Shown: positions 1 to 8,377 of the stretch, piece by piece
Position numbering within the stretch: position 1 is the stretch's first letter
Layout: every line of letters starts with the position of its first letter
From: JACKJA01 sp050297015
GTDB taxonomy: Bacteria; Pseudomonadota; Alphaproteobacteria; Micavibrionales; Micavibrionaceae
Direction of reading: 5' to 3'
Assembly (NCBI GenBank): GCA_050297015.1
Contig: JBNKRZ010000034.1
Span: forward strand, 1 to 25,046
Length of the DNA: 25,046 nt
Position numbers and translations under genes: made by a program
The notes under the pieces: model-generated
Seen by the model: the letters and a program-made list of their open reading frames with translations, nothing else
Told to the model about the DNA's origin: nothing
The model's database searches: none

Positions 1-21
1 GATTTTCTTTTTTTCTTTTTA

Positions 22-1590
22 TCAGAAGCCATACCCCACCTTTGCCAAATTATCTTTGATCTTTTGCTCTAGCGCGTCCGATTCCTCGAACTGCGCCGCG
101 AGGTCGGCGGTGAGGCGCTGCATTTTCTCAGCGAAGGGCTCGCCGTCATCTTCCGCGTCCGCCGCGCCAACGTAGCGTCCGGGGGTGAGGATATAGCCAT
201 GCTCGCGGATTTCATCGAGGCTGGCCGACTTGCACAATCCGGCGATGTCTTCGTATTCGCCTCTGCGCTCTATTGCGTCTTCTTCACCGCGCCATGCGTG
301 GTAAATATCGGCAATCTTCATAATATCCGAATTCGGGTCGGCGGGATCGAACGAAAATTCACGCCGCGTTCTATCCACCATGTGCCCCATATTACGGGCA
401 TCAATGAAGAGGATTTCACCCTTACGCTCACGGAAACCGTTTTTGCCTTTGTTCCGCGCCAAGAACCACAGACAAACCGGAATTTGTGTAGAATAGAAAA
501 GCTGCCCCGGCAAGGCCACCATGCAATCCACCACATCTTCTTCGACAAGGGATTTACGGATTTCACCTTCGCCGGATGAATTGGACGACATAGAACCGTT
601 GGCGAGCACCACGCCCGCATAGCCACTTGGCGCGAGGCGATGCACGATATGTTGCACCCAACCAAAGTTGGCGTTACCCGCAGGCGGCGCGCCATATTGC
701 CAGCGTTTATCTTCTTTCAAACGCTCACCGCCCCAATCGCTCACGTTAAAGGGCGGGTTGGCGAGGATATAATCAGCCTTGAGGTCTGGATGTTCATCCT
801 TATGAAATGTGCCTTCGCTGTTCCAGCGAATATCGGCATCAATACCGCGCACGGCCATGTTCATTTTGGCCAAGCGCCATGTGACGTGGTTGATCTCTTG
901 CCCGTAAATGGCAATATCACCCAACCGCCCGCCGTGCTGTTCCACGAATTTTTCAGATTGCACGAACATTCCGCCCGAGCCACAGCACGGGTCATAGATA
1001 CGGCCTTTGTATGGCTCTAACATTTGCACCAGAAGATTTACGACCGAACGCGGGGTGTAGAATTCTCCGCCGCGCTTGCCTTCTGCGCCAGCAAAGTTTG
1101 AAAGGAAATATTCATAGATACGCCCGAATACATCATGGGCTTTGGCTGCATTGCCGCCGATTTCGATTGTCCCGAACAGGTCAATCAATTCGCCCAGCAT
1201 AGTTTTGCTCAAAGATGGGTGGGAGTATTCTTTTGGCAACACACCTTTAAGCGTTGGGTTATCGGATTCAAGCGTTAGCATCGCTTGGTCGATCATTTTT
1301 CCAATAGTTGGCTGCTTCGCGTTGGCTTGCAGATATGACCAGCGGGCTTCTTTAGGAACCCAGAAGATATTTTCGGCCAGATATTCATCTTTATCTTCGG
1401 CGAAGGATTCGCCTTCCTTCATAAGTTCGGCGTGTTTGGCCTCGAACGCATCGGAAATGTATTTCAAGAAGATCAAGCCAAGGGCGATATGCTTATATTC
1501 ACTCGGCGATACGCCAGAGCGCATCTTATCCGCCGCTTGGAAAAGCTTAGCTTCATACCCTAAATTTGCGCCGCTATTGTCTTTGGCCAT
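22..1590 (-). CDS. hsdM: Type I restriction-modification DNA methyltransferase subunit (HsdM)
   Basis: Adenine-N6 DNA methyltransferase subunit of a type I restriction-modification system. It would act in the cytoplasm with an HsdS specificity subunit, and with HsdR for cleavage. Visible parts are an N-terminal HsdM helical domain (about residues 10-150, including the GLIFLKYISDAF stretch), SAM-binding motif I DPCCGSGG (about 200-208) and catalytic motif IV NPPF (about 278-281). Length (522 residues) is normal and the gene is intact. The reading frame is open from a TTG at 1596, but I chose the ATG at 1590 because the protein then begins MAKDNSG, as is usual. hsdS and hsdR are not in the window and would lie past the left edge, downstream on the same strand. 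The gene sits directly behind an integrase and a tRNA, so it is probably island cargo. Confidence 0.95.
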   Translation of the reverse strand: MAKDNSGANLGYEAKLFQAADKMRSGVSPSEYKHIALGLIFLKYISDAFEAKHAELMKEGESFAEDKDEYLAENIFWVPKEARWSYLQANAKQPTIGKMIDQAMLTLESDNPTLKGVLPKEYSHPSLSKTMLGELIDLFGTIEIGGNAAKAHDVFGRIYEYFLSNFAGAEGKRGGEFYTPRSVVNLLVQMLEPYKGRIYDPCCGSGGMFVQSEKFVEQHGGRLGDIAIYGQEINHVTWRLAKMNMAVRGIDADIRWNSEGTFHKDEHPDLKADYILANPPFNVSDWGGERLKEDKRWQYGAPPAGNANFGWVQHIVHRLAPSGYAGVVLANGSMSSNSSGEGEIRKSLVEEDVVDCMVALPGQLFYSTQIPVCLWFLARNKGKNGFRERKGEILFIDARNMGHMVDRTRREFSFDPADPNSDIMKIADIYHAWRGEEDAIERRGEYEDIAGLCKSASLDEIREHGYILTPGRYVGAADAEDDGEPFAEKMQRLTADLAAQFEESDALEQKIKDNLAKVGYGF

Positions 1591-1628
1591 AATCAATCCA
1601 TTTTCTTTTTAATGAAAGCATTGAAAAG

Positions 1629-1657
1629 ATTATAAAAAATAAGAACAAACAACAACC
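1629..1657 (-). promoter_or_regulatory. Candidate promoter for hsdM
   Basis: On the minus strand there is a perfect -10 TATAAT at 1629-1634, about 39 bases ahead of the hsdM ATG. The -35 is weak: either TTGTTG (1650-1655, 15-bp spacer) or GGTTGT (1652-1657, 17-bp spacer). It would give hsdM its own transcript, separate from int. The -10 is seen in the sequence; promoter activity is inferred, and the region is A+T-rich, so a chance match is possible. Confidence 0.4.
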
Positions 1658-1668
1658 AGTATTTGTCC

Positions 1669-1689
1669 TTGAGGGCTAATTTCCCTCAA
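1669..1689. repeat. Inverted repeat between int and hsdM
   Basis: Perfect 7-bp arms TTGAGGG and CCCTCAA around a 7-base loop. On the plus strand it is followed by six A residues. On the minus strand, which carries both neighbouring genes, no U-run follows, so it does not look like a normal terminator for int. It could be an operator, an mRNA-stabilising hairpin or a weak terminator. Confidence 0.5.
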
Positions 1690-1719
1690 AAAAGATCAAG
1701 CATTAGCAAACACTTATGC

Positions 1720-3000
1720 TTAATCTTTCTCCTGATTATTCCTCGCCAGTGAATACCCCGTTTTACGCACATTGATCGCGGAGGCATCCAGCGAGTTTTT
1801 CAAGTGTGCAGCGTAGTGCTTCTCGATCATCTCAACCGATGTTCGGCAGTTCTTGGCGATTTGATAAATATCTGCCCCTTCCAGCAAACGCATACAAATA
1901 TACGTATGGCGCAGACTGTAGGAAGTCCGGTTCTTCCCATCGCGGTCATGGCGCAAGCCTTCCCGCTCAAGCACGTTTTGGAACATTTTTACATGAGAGC
2001 CGGGGAACACCTTATCCGCAAGCTGCGGATATTGAGGGTTTCCCAGCTTGTCTTTTTTCGGTTTGGCGCGTTGTAAAAGCCGCTCATATGGGCGCACCGC
2101 CCCCGCTGTACTTTTACAATAGCCCACGCCGCGCTTACCGCGCACCTCAATGACGAGGATTTTCTCGCCTGTTGCCGCATCTTCGACGATCTCTATATCT
2201 CGATGCTGCAAATTCTTCGCCTCATCTGGGCGAAGTCCTGTATTGCCCATGAAAAGAACATAATCGTGAAGTTGTTCTGCCGCCCATGTCAAATGCGGCA
2301 GGGCTTCTTTTGTATTTTTACGTGTAGCTTTATAAAGCTGCTGATACTCAGCAGGACTAAACCAAGGACGATGGGACACTTTGCTTGATCGCTTATAGGG
2401 CGTGGAAAGGTCAGGCAGGGCATCAATCCATCCATGCCTTAAGGCCGTTTTTAAAACCTGTCTTAATGTCACAATTTCATTGTGCAGGGTCTTGGGCGCA
2501 GGAACTCCACCCTTGAACGGACGATTATCCCGCGCATGAGGATTCTTTTCTGTTTGCGGGGTCATTCTATAAACACGATATTCCTGCACCTTGCCGCCTG
2601 TGATTTCTTTAATAGGCAGATCACCAAGGAAGGGCAGGATATGAACGCGCAAACGGTCTGAATGGCCGCGAATCCATGCAGGACTCCGCTGGCCTTCGGT
2701 GATAACGGAATATTCTTGAATGAATTTATCCGCGACATCGCGAAAGGTTAGGACTTTTTCTTTTTCCTGCTTCTCGGCGGGCGTTTCTAAAACACCGATG
2801 CTCGCCTGACCGCGCAGATTGAAATACCACTCTTCGGCGTAGTGTATCGCTTCATGCAGATATGTTTCTTTTGTCGATGTACGATAATTATACCCGCGCA
2901 GATAAGCGGCGGCTTGCCAATAGCTGCTGCGCCCGCGCTTATAGACATAGGCTTTACCGCCTAAAACTGGATGCTTTTCTGGTGTCTGCTGTATCTCCAT
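1720..3000 (-). CDS. int: Tyrosine site-specific integrase
   Basis: Phage or island-type tyrosine recombinase that would integrate and excise the element. It has an N-terminal arm-binding-like region (about 1-80), a core-binding SAM-like domain (about 85-195) and a C-terminal catalytic domain. Catalytic residues can be seen: first Arg in NTGLRPDEA (about 257), second Arg in SYSLRHTY (about 364) and the nucleophile Tyr in EKHYAAH (about 396). The usual HxxR histidine is a Tyr here (YSLR), and the usual GH before the nucleophile reads NC (AKNCRTSVEMI). Both variants occur in a subfamily of phage integrases, so I do not call it dead. The frame opens at a TTG (3024), but ATG 3000 has an AAAGG ribosome site upstream and is preferred. 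The gene lies 3' of tRNA-fMet on the same strand, so that tRNA is the likely attachment site. Confidence 0.93.
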   Translation of the reverse strand: MEIQQTPEKHPVLGGKAYVYKRGRSSYWQAAAYLRGYNYRTSTKETYLHEAIHYAEEWYFNLRGQASIGVLETPAEKQEKEKVLTFRDVADKFIQEYSVITEGQRSPAWIRGHSDRLRVHILPFLGDLPIKEITGGKVQEYRVYRMTPQTEKNPHARDNRPFKGGVPAPKTLHNEIVTLRQVLKTALRHGWIDALPDLSTPYKRSSKVSHRPWFSPAEYQQLYKATRKNTKEALPHLTWAAEQLHDYVLFMGNTGLRPDEAKNLQHRDIEIVEDAATGEKILVIEVRGKRGVGYCKSTAGAVRPYERLLQRAKPKKDKLGNPQYPQLADKVFPGSHVKMFQNVLEREGLRHDRDGKNRTSYSLRHTYICMRLLEGADIYQIAKNCRTSVEMIEKHYAAHLKNSLDASAINVRKTGYSLARNNQEKD

Positions 3001-3026
3001 AATACGATGCCTTTCACAGTACAAAA

Positions 3027-3047
3027 GTGTGTAAGTAGTGTGTAAGT
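3027..3047. repeat. Tandem 10-bp direct repeats upstream of int
   Basis: GTGTGTAAGT occurs twice (3027-3036 and 3038-3047), perfectly repeated with an 11-bp period, that is, on the same face of the helix. A degenerate third copy (AGTGTTGCTAAGTCA) lies at 3075-3089, closer to the tRNA. Position between int and the presumed attachment site suggests arm-type sites for integrase or an excisionase, or an operator controlling int. The repeat is seen; the role is inferred. Confidence 0.7.
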
Positions 3048-3098
3048 CAATTTTAGCAGTATTATGGTTAAAGAAGTGTTGCTAAGTCATTGATTTAT

Positions 3099-3175
<77 letters not shown>

Positions 3176-3302
3176 TCACCAAGAAATAAGACATCTCAAC
3201 CGCTTTAAAAACGACAATAAACTTATTACAAGTCCAGAGATATCCATCAAAGATATGGGGTTATAGCGCTCCAACGTCAAGAAAGCAAGAGGCGCATAAC
3301 TT

Positions 3303-3836
3303 TTATTTTTTAGCGCGCGCGTTTTCTATCCCTTCGAGAATCAAACGTTTAGCTTCTTCCGGGCCGTCCCATCCCATAGATTCAGCCCACTTCCCCTTTT
3401 CAAGGTCTTTGTAATGGCTGAAAAAATGTTCGATTTGGTCGCGTTTAATTTCGCGCAAATCTTCATATGTTTTGACATTCCGATAATAGGGATACAAACG
3501 ATCAGCAGGCACAGCGATGATTTTTTCATCCATACCGCTTTCATCTTTCATAAGAAACACGCCGACCGGACGGCAAGGAATTACAGCCCCTGGCATAACA
3601 GGAACCTCCCCGATGACGAGCACATCAACCGGATCACCATCACCGGAGAGCGTGTGAGGAATAAAACCGTAATTAGCAGGATAACGCATAGCTGTATGCA
3701 TAAAGCGGTCAACGACCATCGCCCCGGAGTCCTTGTCCAGTTCGTACTTAACCGGATCACCCCCCATAGGGTTTTCGATGATGGCATTAATTTCTTCCGG
3801 TGGGTTACCCCCGATAGCAATTGCGTCAATATCCAC
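3303..3836 (-). CDS. ppa: Inorganic pyrophosphatase (family I)
   Basis: Soluble family I pyrophosphatase, splitting PPi to two phosphates in the cytoplasm and so pulling biosynthetic reactions forward. The signature GDGDPVDVLV, with its metal-binding aspartates, is present at about residues 64-73, and the length (177) is typical. The start is a GTG at 3836: the next codons read DIDAIAIGGNPPEE, matching the usual N-terminus, and an AAAGG ribosome site lies six bases ahead. It is transcribed alone. A 127-base gap with nothing recognisable separates it from tRNA-fMet downstream. The family assignment is certain; no odd features. Confidence 0.97.
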   Translation of the reverse strand: MDIDAIAIGGNPPEEINAIIENPMGGDPVKYELDKDSGAMVVDRFMHTAMRYPANYGFIPHTLSGDGDPVDVLVIGEVPVMPGAVIPCRPVGVFLMKDESGMDEKIIAVPADRLYPYYRNVKTYEDLREIKRDQIEHFFSHYKDLEKGKWAESMGWDGPEEAKRLILEGIENARAKK

Positions 3837-4184
3837 GGTTAACCTTTCTTTTTTCGCTTTATTTTACAATATCACGCAACTCTGGCGCGCCTTGCTGTAT
3901 AGCGGAAAACCCCTCCGTAAATCAAGATGCAATATAAAGCGCCCGATGCCGAAGCTAAAAACCCCAGAAAAACGGTCATATTATTACAATGGCGTGCTCA
4001 ACATTGTTATATAAATACAATTTTAATTGATTTCATACGCGAATCGTCGTACATTGTGATTTCTTCAAAAGAAAAAAGCGGTGGTGTTGGAGACGGAGGG
4101 GGCAGGAATCTCCCTGTGGCTGTTTGGCTATTGCAAAAACAATAAGCAGGACGGAGGAAATGAAGTAAGGAAGGGAAACAAGTC
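3837..4184. other. Divergent intergenic region, 348 bp
   Basis: Non-coding stretch between ppa (minus) and the receiver-like gene (plus). It holds the ppa ribosome site at its left end, a candidate plus-strand promoter at 4027-4055 and then a leader of about 120 bases with a purine-rich, G-rich part (4081-4105). I tried to fold that leader and found only short 4-5 bp stems (for example GGAGA/TCTCC), so I do not call a riboswitch or sRNA. Confidence 0.5.
4027..4055 (+). promoter_or_regulatory. Candidate sigma-70-type promoter for the receiver-like gene
   Basis: TTGATT (4027-4032), a 17-bp spacer and TACATT (4050-4055). The start site would fall near 4062, leaving a leader of about 120 bases before the ATG at 4185. 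The match is fair, four of six at the -10. Confidence 0.35.
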
Positions 4185-4691
4185 ATGATTAACACGTTAA
4201 ACATCATTCTGATTGAAAGTGATATGAGGAATGCCTCCACAATTCGGCGGCATTTACGCGGCATTATGAAGACCCCTTTTCAGTTCATGCATTTTTCATC
4301 GCCCTTCAAGGCCCTGTCTTATATAAACTGTCACAAAAGCGATGTTGATATTGTCTTGCTTGATATTACGGGATTTGAATCTGAGGATAGCAATCTGCTC
4401 ATCAGGGATGTAGAAGATATTTTACCCGCAGCACCTGTGATTGCCACCGGCCCGGACGACCACGAATGGGCGCTTAACATCATAGAAGACGGGGCGGAGG
4501 ACTACATCCCCTTTAGCCAAATCAACAAAGACCCGGCTTGCCTGCGCGCGGCCATAGATTTTGCTCTCAAACGCCACAGAATCCTGACAAAGACAAAGGA
4601 AAAGGCCGCCGACCAGCTAGAGGAAAAACAGCAAATTATTTCATGGCTATGCGGTAGTTATTCGGTCGATAAAAGCGAATGGGATTTTTAA
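4185..4691 (+). CDS. Receiver-like single-domain protein, probably degenerate
   Basis: A 168-residue protein that resembles a CheY-type response-regulator receiver. It begins with a hydrophobic strand and acidic pair (IILIESD, E11 and D13), has a phospho-acceptor-like Asp60 in VDIVLLDITGF, and Thr88 in VIATGPDD. The invariant lysine of the fifth strand is missing: the motif normally read as YLxKP is YIPFSQ here, with Phe110 in the lysine position. The tail has a helix (AIDFALKRHR) of the kind that links receivers to output domains, then a charged coiled-coil-like stretch, but no output domain follows. A strong ribosome site (GGAAGGGAAA) precedes the ATG. No partner kinase is adjacent. It converges with the next gene, 24 bases away. 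It may be an atypical, phosphorylation-independent receiver or a truncated remnant. Confidence 0.75.
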   Translation: MINTLNIILIESDMRNASTIRRHLRGIMKTPFQFMHFSSPFKALSYINCHKSDVDIVLLDITGFESEDSNLLIRDVEDILPAAPVIATGPDDHEWALNIIEDGAEDYIPFSQINKDPACLRAAIDFALKRHRILTKTKEKAADQLEEKQQIISWLCGSYSVDKSEWDF

Positions 4692-4715
4692 AGGAGCGCC
4701 GTATTTCATCTATAA

Positions 4716-5315
4716 TCATTTCATCCGCACAAAAGGCGTATGAAGGTCGGTGTTGTCGTAAGCCTCAAAACAGTCAGCTAATTCCTTATAACAAGGCAAA
4801 AGCTCCGCCAGCATCTCGGCCCGCTCATAGATCATGCTTTCCGGCGTATAACGCCCGCGGGCATTAGCGCGCCGCACAGCTTCCTCAGACGCGCAATAAA
4901 TATAGTGCATCTCCAGCCGGTAGCCACGGCCCTTGATATTTTGCAGCATCTCCAGATTTTCATGGCGGGAACAGCCCATATCCTTAATCACATGCCCGCC
5001 ACGTCTAACTGCAACTTCCAGCAACTCGTATGACAAATCACGCGCCGGCATTTCCCAGCGTATAAAGGCCTCCTCGCGGCCTTTCTCTCCCAAATCAATC
5101 TGGTATTCGGGAAGAGCCTGCATCACCCGATCAGGGTTCAGAATAAAAGCGTTATCAGGAAATCGTCCGCTTTTTAGTTCCTGCATAACAAAGGTGCTTT
5201 TCCCCGCGCCCGGCACACCGGACATCGCGTACACAATCGGATCAGTAGCCGCCTCACTCTCGGCTGGCAAAAGACTATCATAGATAAATTTACGTGACGT
5301 TTCCGAAATCATCAT
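4716..5315 (-). CDS. Zeta-toxin-like P-loop ATPase/kinase
   Basis: A 199-residue P-loop protein. The Walker A motif GVPGAGKST is at 33-41, followed by NPDRVMQALPEY (about 60-71), which resembles the Asp-bearing segment of zeta toxin and AAA_33 kinases, and by an Arg-rich RRANARGRY (148-156) that could hold the lid arginines. Zeta toxins phosphorylate UDP-N-acetylglucosamine; whether this protein does so cannot be read from the sequence. No epsilon-type antitoxin gene is next to it. It is the third gene of the proBA operon: its ATG overlaps the proA stop as ATGA, with a GAGG ribosome site inside the proA end, so translation is probably coupled. That context suggests a metabolic or regulatory kinase over a plasmid-type toxin. 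Confidence 0.8.
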   Translation of the reverse strand: MMISETSRKFIYDSLLPAESEAATDPIVYAMSGVPGAGKSTFVMQELKSGRFPDNAFILNPDRVMQALPEYQIDLGEKGREEAFIRWEMPARDLSYELLEVAVRRGGHVIKDMGCSRHENLEMLQNIKGRGYRLEMHYIYCASEEAVRRANARGRYTPESMIYERAEMLAELLPCYKELADCFEAYDNTDLHTPFVRMK

Positions 5316-6568
5316 GCGGGCCTCACTTGCCCTGTGCCCTCAAGGAGCCACTTATAGCTCGTGAGCGCTTCCAGCCCCATCGGACCGCGGGCATGCAGCT
5401 TTTGCGTTGATATACCGATCTCCGCCCCCAAAGAAAACTGCCCACCATCGGTAAAAGCCGTAGAGCAGTTCACCATCACCGTCGAGGCATCAACCCGCCG
5501 CTCAAAGACTTTCGCCGCTTTTTCATCCTGCGTGATAATAGCCTCCGTATGACCGGACCCATAAGAGCGAATATGCATAAGAGCGCTCTCCAAAGACGGC
5601 ACACTCAACAAATTCATTTGCAAAGACATCCACTCCCTGTCTTTTGTCTCTTCCGTTGCATCGGCCAAAAGAACGGCAGGATAAAAAGCCGCGAGCGTAT
5701 CTTTAGCTCTTTCATCGGCGTGCAATTTTACACCTTTAGACGCAAGCGGCGCAACCAGAGCTTCCAGTTGCGGCAAAAGCGCCTCATGAACCAAAAGCGT
5801 ATCCAAAGCATTACACACCGACGGACGGCGTGTTTTGGCATTATCAATGATCGCCGCCGCCATTTTGATATCCGCGCCTTCATCAACGTAAGTATGAACC
5901 ACGCCGCGCCCGGTTTCTATCACAGGGATGGAGGCCGTCTCGCGCACAAAGTCTATCAAGCCTTGCGATCCGCGCGGAATGCAAACATCGACATACTGGT
6001 GCGCCCGCAACATCTCCGGCACGTATTCGCGTTCCGGCGGCATCAAATAAGCCACAGCCGAATCAATGTCATGGGCTTTCAAAACACGGTGAATAATATC
6101 AATCAACACAAGGTTTGTTTCATGAGCATCGCTCCCTCCACGCATCACACAGGCATTGCGCGAACGAAAGCATAGAGAAAACACATCGGGCGTCACATTG
6201 GGGCGCGCTTCGTAAATCACTGCCACCACGCCCAGCGGCACACGTACGCGCGACAGCGCCAACCCATTATCCAACGTTCGACCCTCTATCATTTCCCCGA
6301 CAGGAGAAGGAAGCGTCGCGACATGTTCCACATCGGCGGCGATCGCATCAATGCGCTCATCATTCAGCAAAAGACGGTCATAGAGCGGATTATCCCGCTC
6401 CATCTTTCTCAAATCCTGTTTGTTAGCGGACAGAATAGCGGCCCGTTCAACCCGTAAAGCATCGGCAAAATCCGTCAAAACAGCCGCAATATGATTTTCC
6501 GATAATTCTTGAAGCTCATAGCTGGCCGCCTTTGTTTTCGCTAGCTCTTCCATGATTGTTACGCTCAT
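5312..6568 (-). CDS. proA: Gamma-glutamyl phosphate reductase
   Basis: Second step of proline synthesis: NADPH-dependent reduction of glutamyl-5-phosphate to glutamate-5-semialdehyde, in the cytoplasm. It has the aldehyde-dehydrogenase-like fold, with the catalytic cysteine at about residue 252 in RRPSVCNALDT and the conserved VIYEARPNVT (about 117-126). The C-terminal GPMGLEALTSYKW is also typical. The length (418 residues) is normal. The start ATG overlaps the proB stop as ATGA and is served by an AGGAG site inside the end of proB. The gene order proB-proA is standard. No oddities. Confidence 0.97.
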   Translation of the reverse strand: MSVTIMEELAKTKAASYELQELSENHIAAVLTDFADALRVERAAILSANKQDLRKMERDNPLYDRLLLNDERIDAIAADVEHVATLPSPVGEMIEGRTLDNGLALSRVRVPLGVVAVIYEARPNVTPDVFSLCFRSRNACVMRGGSDAHETNLVLIDIIHRVLKAHDIDSAVAYLMPPEREYVPEMLRAHQYVDVCIPRGSQGLIDFVRETASIPVIETGRGVVHTYVDEGADIKMAAAIIDNAKTRRPSVCNALDTLLVHEALLPQLEALVAPLASKGVKLHADERAKDTLAAFYPAVLLADATEETKDREWMSLQMNLLSVPSLESALMHIRSYGSGHTEAIITQDEKAAKVFERRVDASTVMVNCSTAFTDGGQFSLGAEIGISTQKLHARGPMGLEALTSYKWLLEGTGQVRPA

Positions 6569-7644
6569 GCCTGCTCCTCTCTCTTCTCCCAGTGGAGTGC
6601 GTCATAGTGAATAAATACCGGTTTATTCTTCTGTCCCATATGACCTTTCAGCGCCGCAGAGCCGTAACGAGCCTGCCCATAGCCAAGGTGCCGACCCTGT
6701 TCGTCATGGATTTCGACAATATCATCCTTTTCAAAGGAGCCGGACAAATCGGTCAGCCCCACCGGCAGGATACTCATCGCTTTTTCAGCAGCATTAAGCC
6801 GCTCAACCAGACATGCATTGGCCGTCACCACACCACGCGCGTCTTCCAGATGAACGGCAAGCCAGCGTTTCTTGCTCTTGGGCTTTTTAGCGGGGATAAT
6901 TGTTGTTCCGACCTCTTCCCCCTCCATCAAACGCAACAAAACATCCGGCGTGTGCGCATGAACGATATGGCCGGCAATGCCGATTTGCGCCATTTTCCGA
7001 ACCGTTTCCAGCTTAGCCGCCATACCGCCACGGCCACCTGCGCTTTTGGTCACGCCAACTTTTGGTAAAGTTTGCGCCGGGTCGATCGTACTTATAACCG
7101 CCCCTGTTTCAGGATCATAAACCCCATCGACATTGGTCAACATAACCATCTTATCGGCATTGATCTGTGCCGCAATCAAAGAGGAAAGCTGGTCATTGTC
7201 GGTAAACATCAGTTCCTCCACCGAAAGCGAGTCATTTTCGTTCACGATCGGTAAAATCGTGTCCCGCTGCAACAACTCTTCTAACAGCCGTGCGATATTC
7301 ACAAAATGCCGCCGTTGCCGGAAATCGTGTCGGGTCATTAAAAGCTGTGAGGCTAGCATATCATGTTGTTGTAAGGCTTCATTGTAGGTATGTATCAAAC
7401 GGGCTTGTCCCAGCGAGGCCATAACCTGTTTTTTTATGAGCGGATCAGCGAAACGGTCCGTACCGTTTTTGTTAAGCCACAGTCCGTGTCCAGCTCCCAC
7501 AGCGCCGGAGCTAACCAACACCACAGCATGGCCTTGTTTTTTCAAGCCCGCAATCTGATCAACCAAATGGGAAATAACAGCCTGATTGAGCGTTTCTTTT
7601 TCACTCAACAGGGACCCGGTTCCAATTTTCACAACAATGCGCAT
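6565..7644 (-). CDS. proB: Glutamate 5-kinase
   Basis: First step of proline synthesis: ATP-dependent phosphorylation of glutamate to glutamyl-5-phosphate, usually feedback-inhibited by proline. The amino-acid-kinase domain begins with MRIVVKIGTGSL and contains VLVSSGAVGAG (about 42-52) and VNENDSL; a C-terminal PUA domain follows from about residue 265. At 359 residues it is a full two-domain ProB. The ribosome site ahead of the ATG is weak, so initiation may be inefficient or need an upstream leader. It leads the proB-proA-zeta-like operon, each junction being an ATGA overlap. The gap of 58 bases to the upstream gene shows no clear promoter. Confidence 0.97.
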   Translation of the reverse strand: MRIVVKIGTGSLLSEKETLNQAVISHLVDQIAGLKKQGHAVVLVSSGAVGAGHGLWLNKNGTDRFADPLIKKQVMASLGQARLIHTYNEALQQHDMLASQLLMTRHDFRQRRHFVNIARLLEELLQRDTILPIVNENDSLSVEELMFTDNDQLSSLIAAQINADKMVMLTNVDGVYDPETGAVISTIDPAQTLPKVGVTKSAGGRGGMAAKLETVRKMAQIGIAGHIVHAHTPDVLLRLMEGEEVGTTIIPAKKPKSKKRWLAVHLEDARGVVTANACLVERLNAAEKAMSILPVGLTDLSGSFEKDDIVEIHDEQGRHLGYGQARYGSAALKGHMGQKNKPVFIHYDALHWEKREEQA

Positions 7645-7702
7645 GCTGTTTTATACGCGCCCCTTGCTTTCGCGTCAAAAGGTTAAACAACCAAGAAAGT
7701 CG

Positions 7703-8287
7703 TCACCCATCGCCTTTAATCTTATTGACTTTCTCTTCAGTGGCGGCGGCCTGTCTTTCGTAGCGTTCTTCAGCTTTAATACGTTCTATAGCTTTAATCA
7801 GGCCATTCATGTGCGGTAAGATCGCTTGCTCATAACGGCGTTGTTTTTCTTCCGCAAACCCGTTCACGATGGCGCGCGTTAGCTGAAAAGCTTTTTCATT
7901 AATATCAGCTTTTTCCTTGGCTTTACCGATGGCGGTTGAATCCAGGGCACTCAGCTTTTCCATGAGATGGCCTAAAATCGTACGAACGGTACTGTCACAA
8001 CGGGTTAGCTTTTTCTCAAAATCTTGCCGGGTCAGCGTTACAACGGTCGTATCGACAAGGGCTTCATAGTTCATATCAATTAATTCATCGAGAACCAGAC
8101 AGGCCTCGCCAATGATTGTGCCGGGACCATAACGGGCGACTTCCGTTTTTTCGTCATCAAGCATAATGAACGAACGCACCATACCATTTTGGATGATATA
8201 GGCACGGCTATTTTCTTCACCAGCTTTGATAAAAGCTTTGCCGGGATTGATAACTTTTCGCTCAAGAACATCTGGCCCTTTTGACAC
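7703..8287 (-). CDS. Cyclic-nucleotide-binding-domain protein without HTH
   Basis: The N-terminal half (about 10-110) looks like a Crp/Fnr-type cyclic-nucleotide-binding beta-roll: KAFIKAGEENSRAYIIQNGMV, then a YGPGTIIGEACLV stretch that matches the phosphate-binding cassette region, and a helix after it. The usual Arg of the GExAL...R cassette is not obvious, so cAMP or cGMP binding is uncertain. The C-terminal part is charged, helical and Ala/Glu/Lys-rich, and shows no helix-turn-helix, so it is not a normal Crp-type transcription factor. The frame opens at a TTG (8293), but the GTG at 8287 is better placed, six bases after the AGAAGGG ribosome site. It lies between an unknown protein and the proline operon, all on the minus strand. 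Confidence 0.7.
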   Translation of the reverse strand: MSKGPDVLERKVINPGKAFIKAGEENSRAYIIQNGMVRSFIMLDDEKTEVARYGPGTIIGEACLVLDELIDMNYEALVDTTVVTLTRQDFEKKLTRCDSTVRTILGHLMEKLSALDSTAIGKAKEKADINEKAFQLTRAIVNGFAEEKQRRYEQAILPHMNGLIKAIERIKAEERYERQAAATEEKVNKIKGDG

Positions 8288-8377
8288 CGCCAACCCTTCT
8301 CTATTAAGAAAAGAAAATAATATAATAAAGAAAGACTAACAGTTTCCGGCGCTAACGAAAAGAGCGTGTTGCCGTAT

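Noticed and set aside
4056..4184. Riboswitch or sRNA in the leader of the receiver-like gene
   Set aside because: Only 4-5 bp stems could be found and no known aptamer motif was seen.
4716..5315. Zeta-epsilon toxin-antitoxin pair
   Set aside because: No small antitoxin gene is adjacent; the kinase is coupled to proA instead.
5549..6175. Plus-strand open frame of 208 codons
   Set aside because: Antisense to proA, rich in His and Arg, no recognisable domain; a shadow of the true gene.
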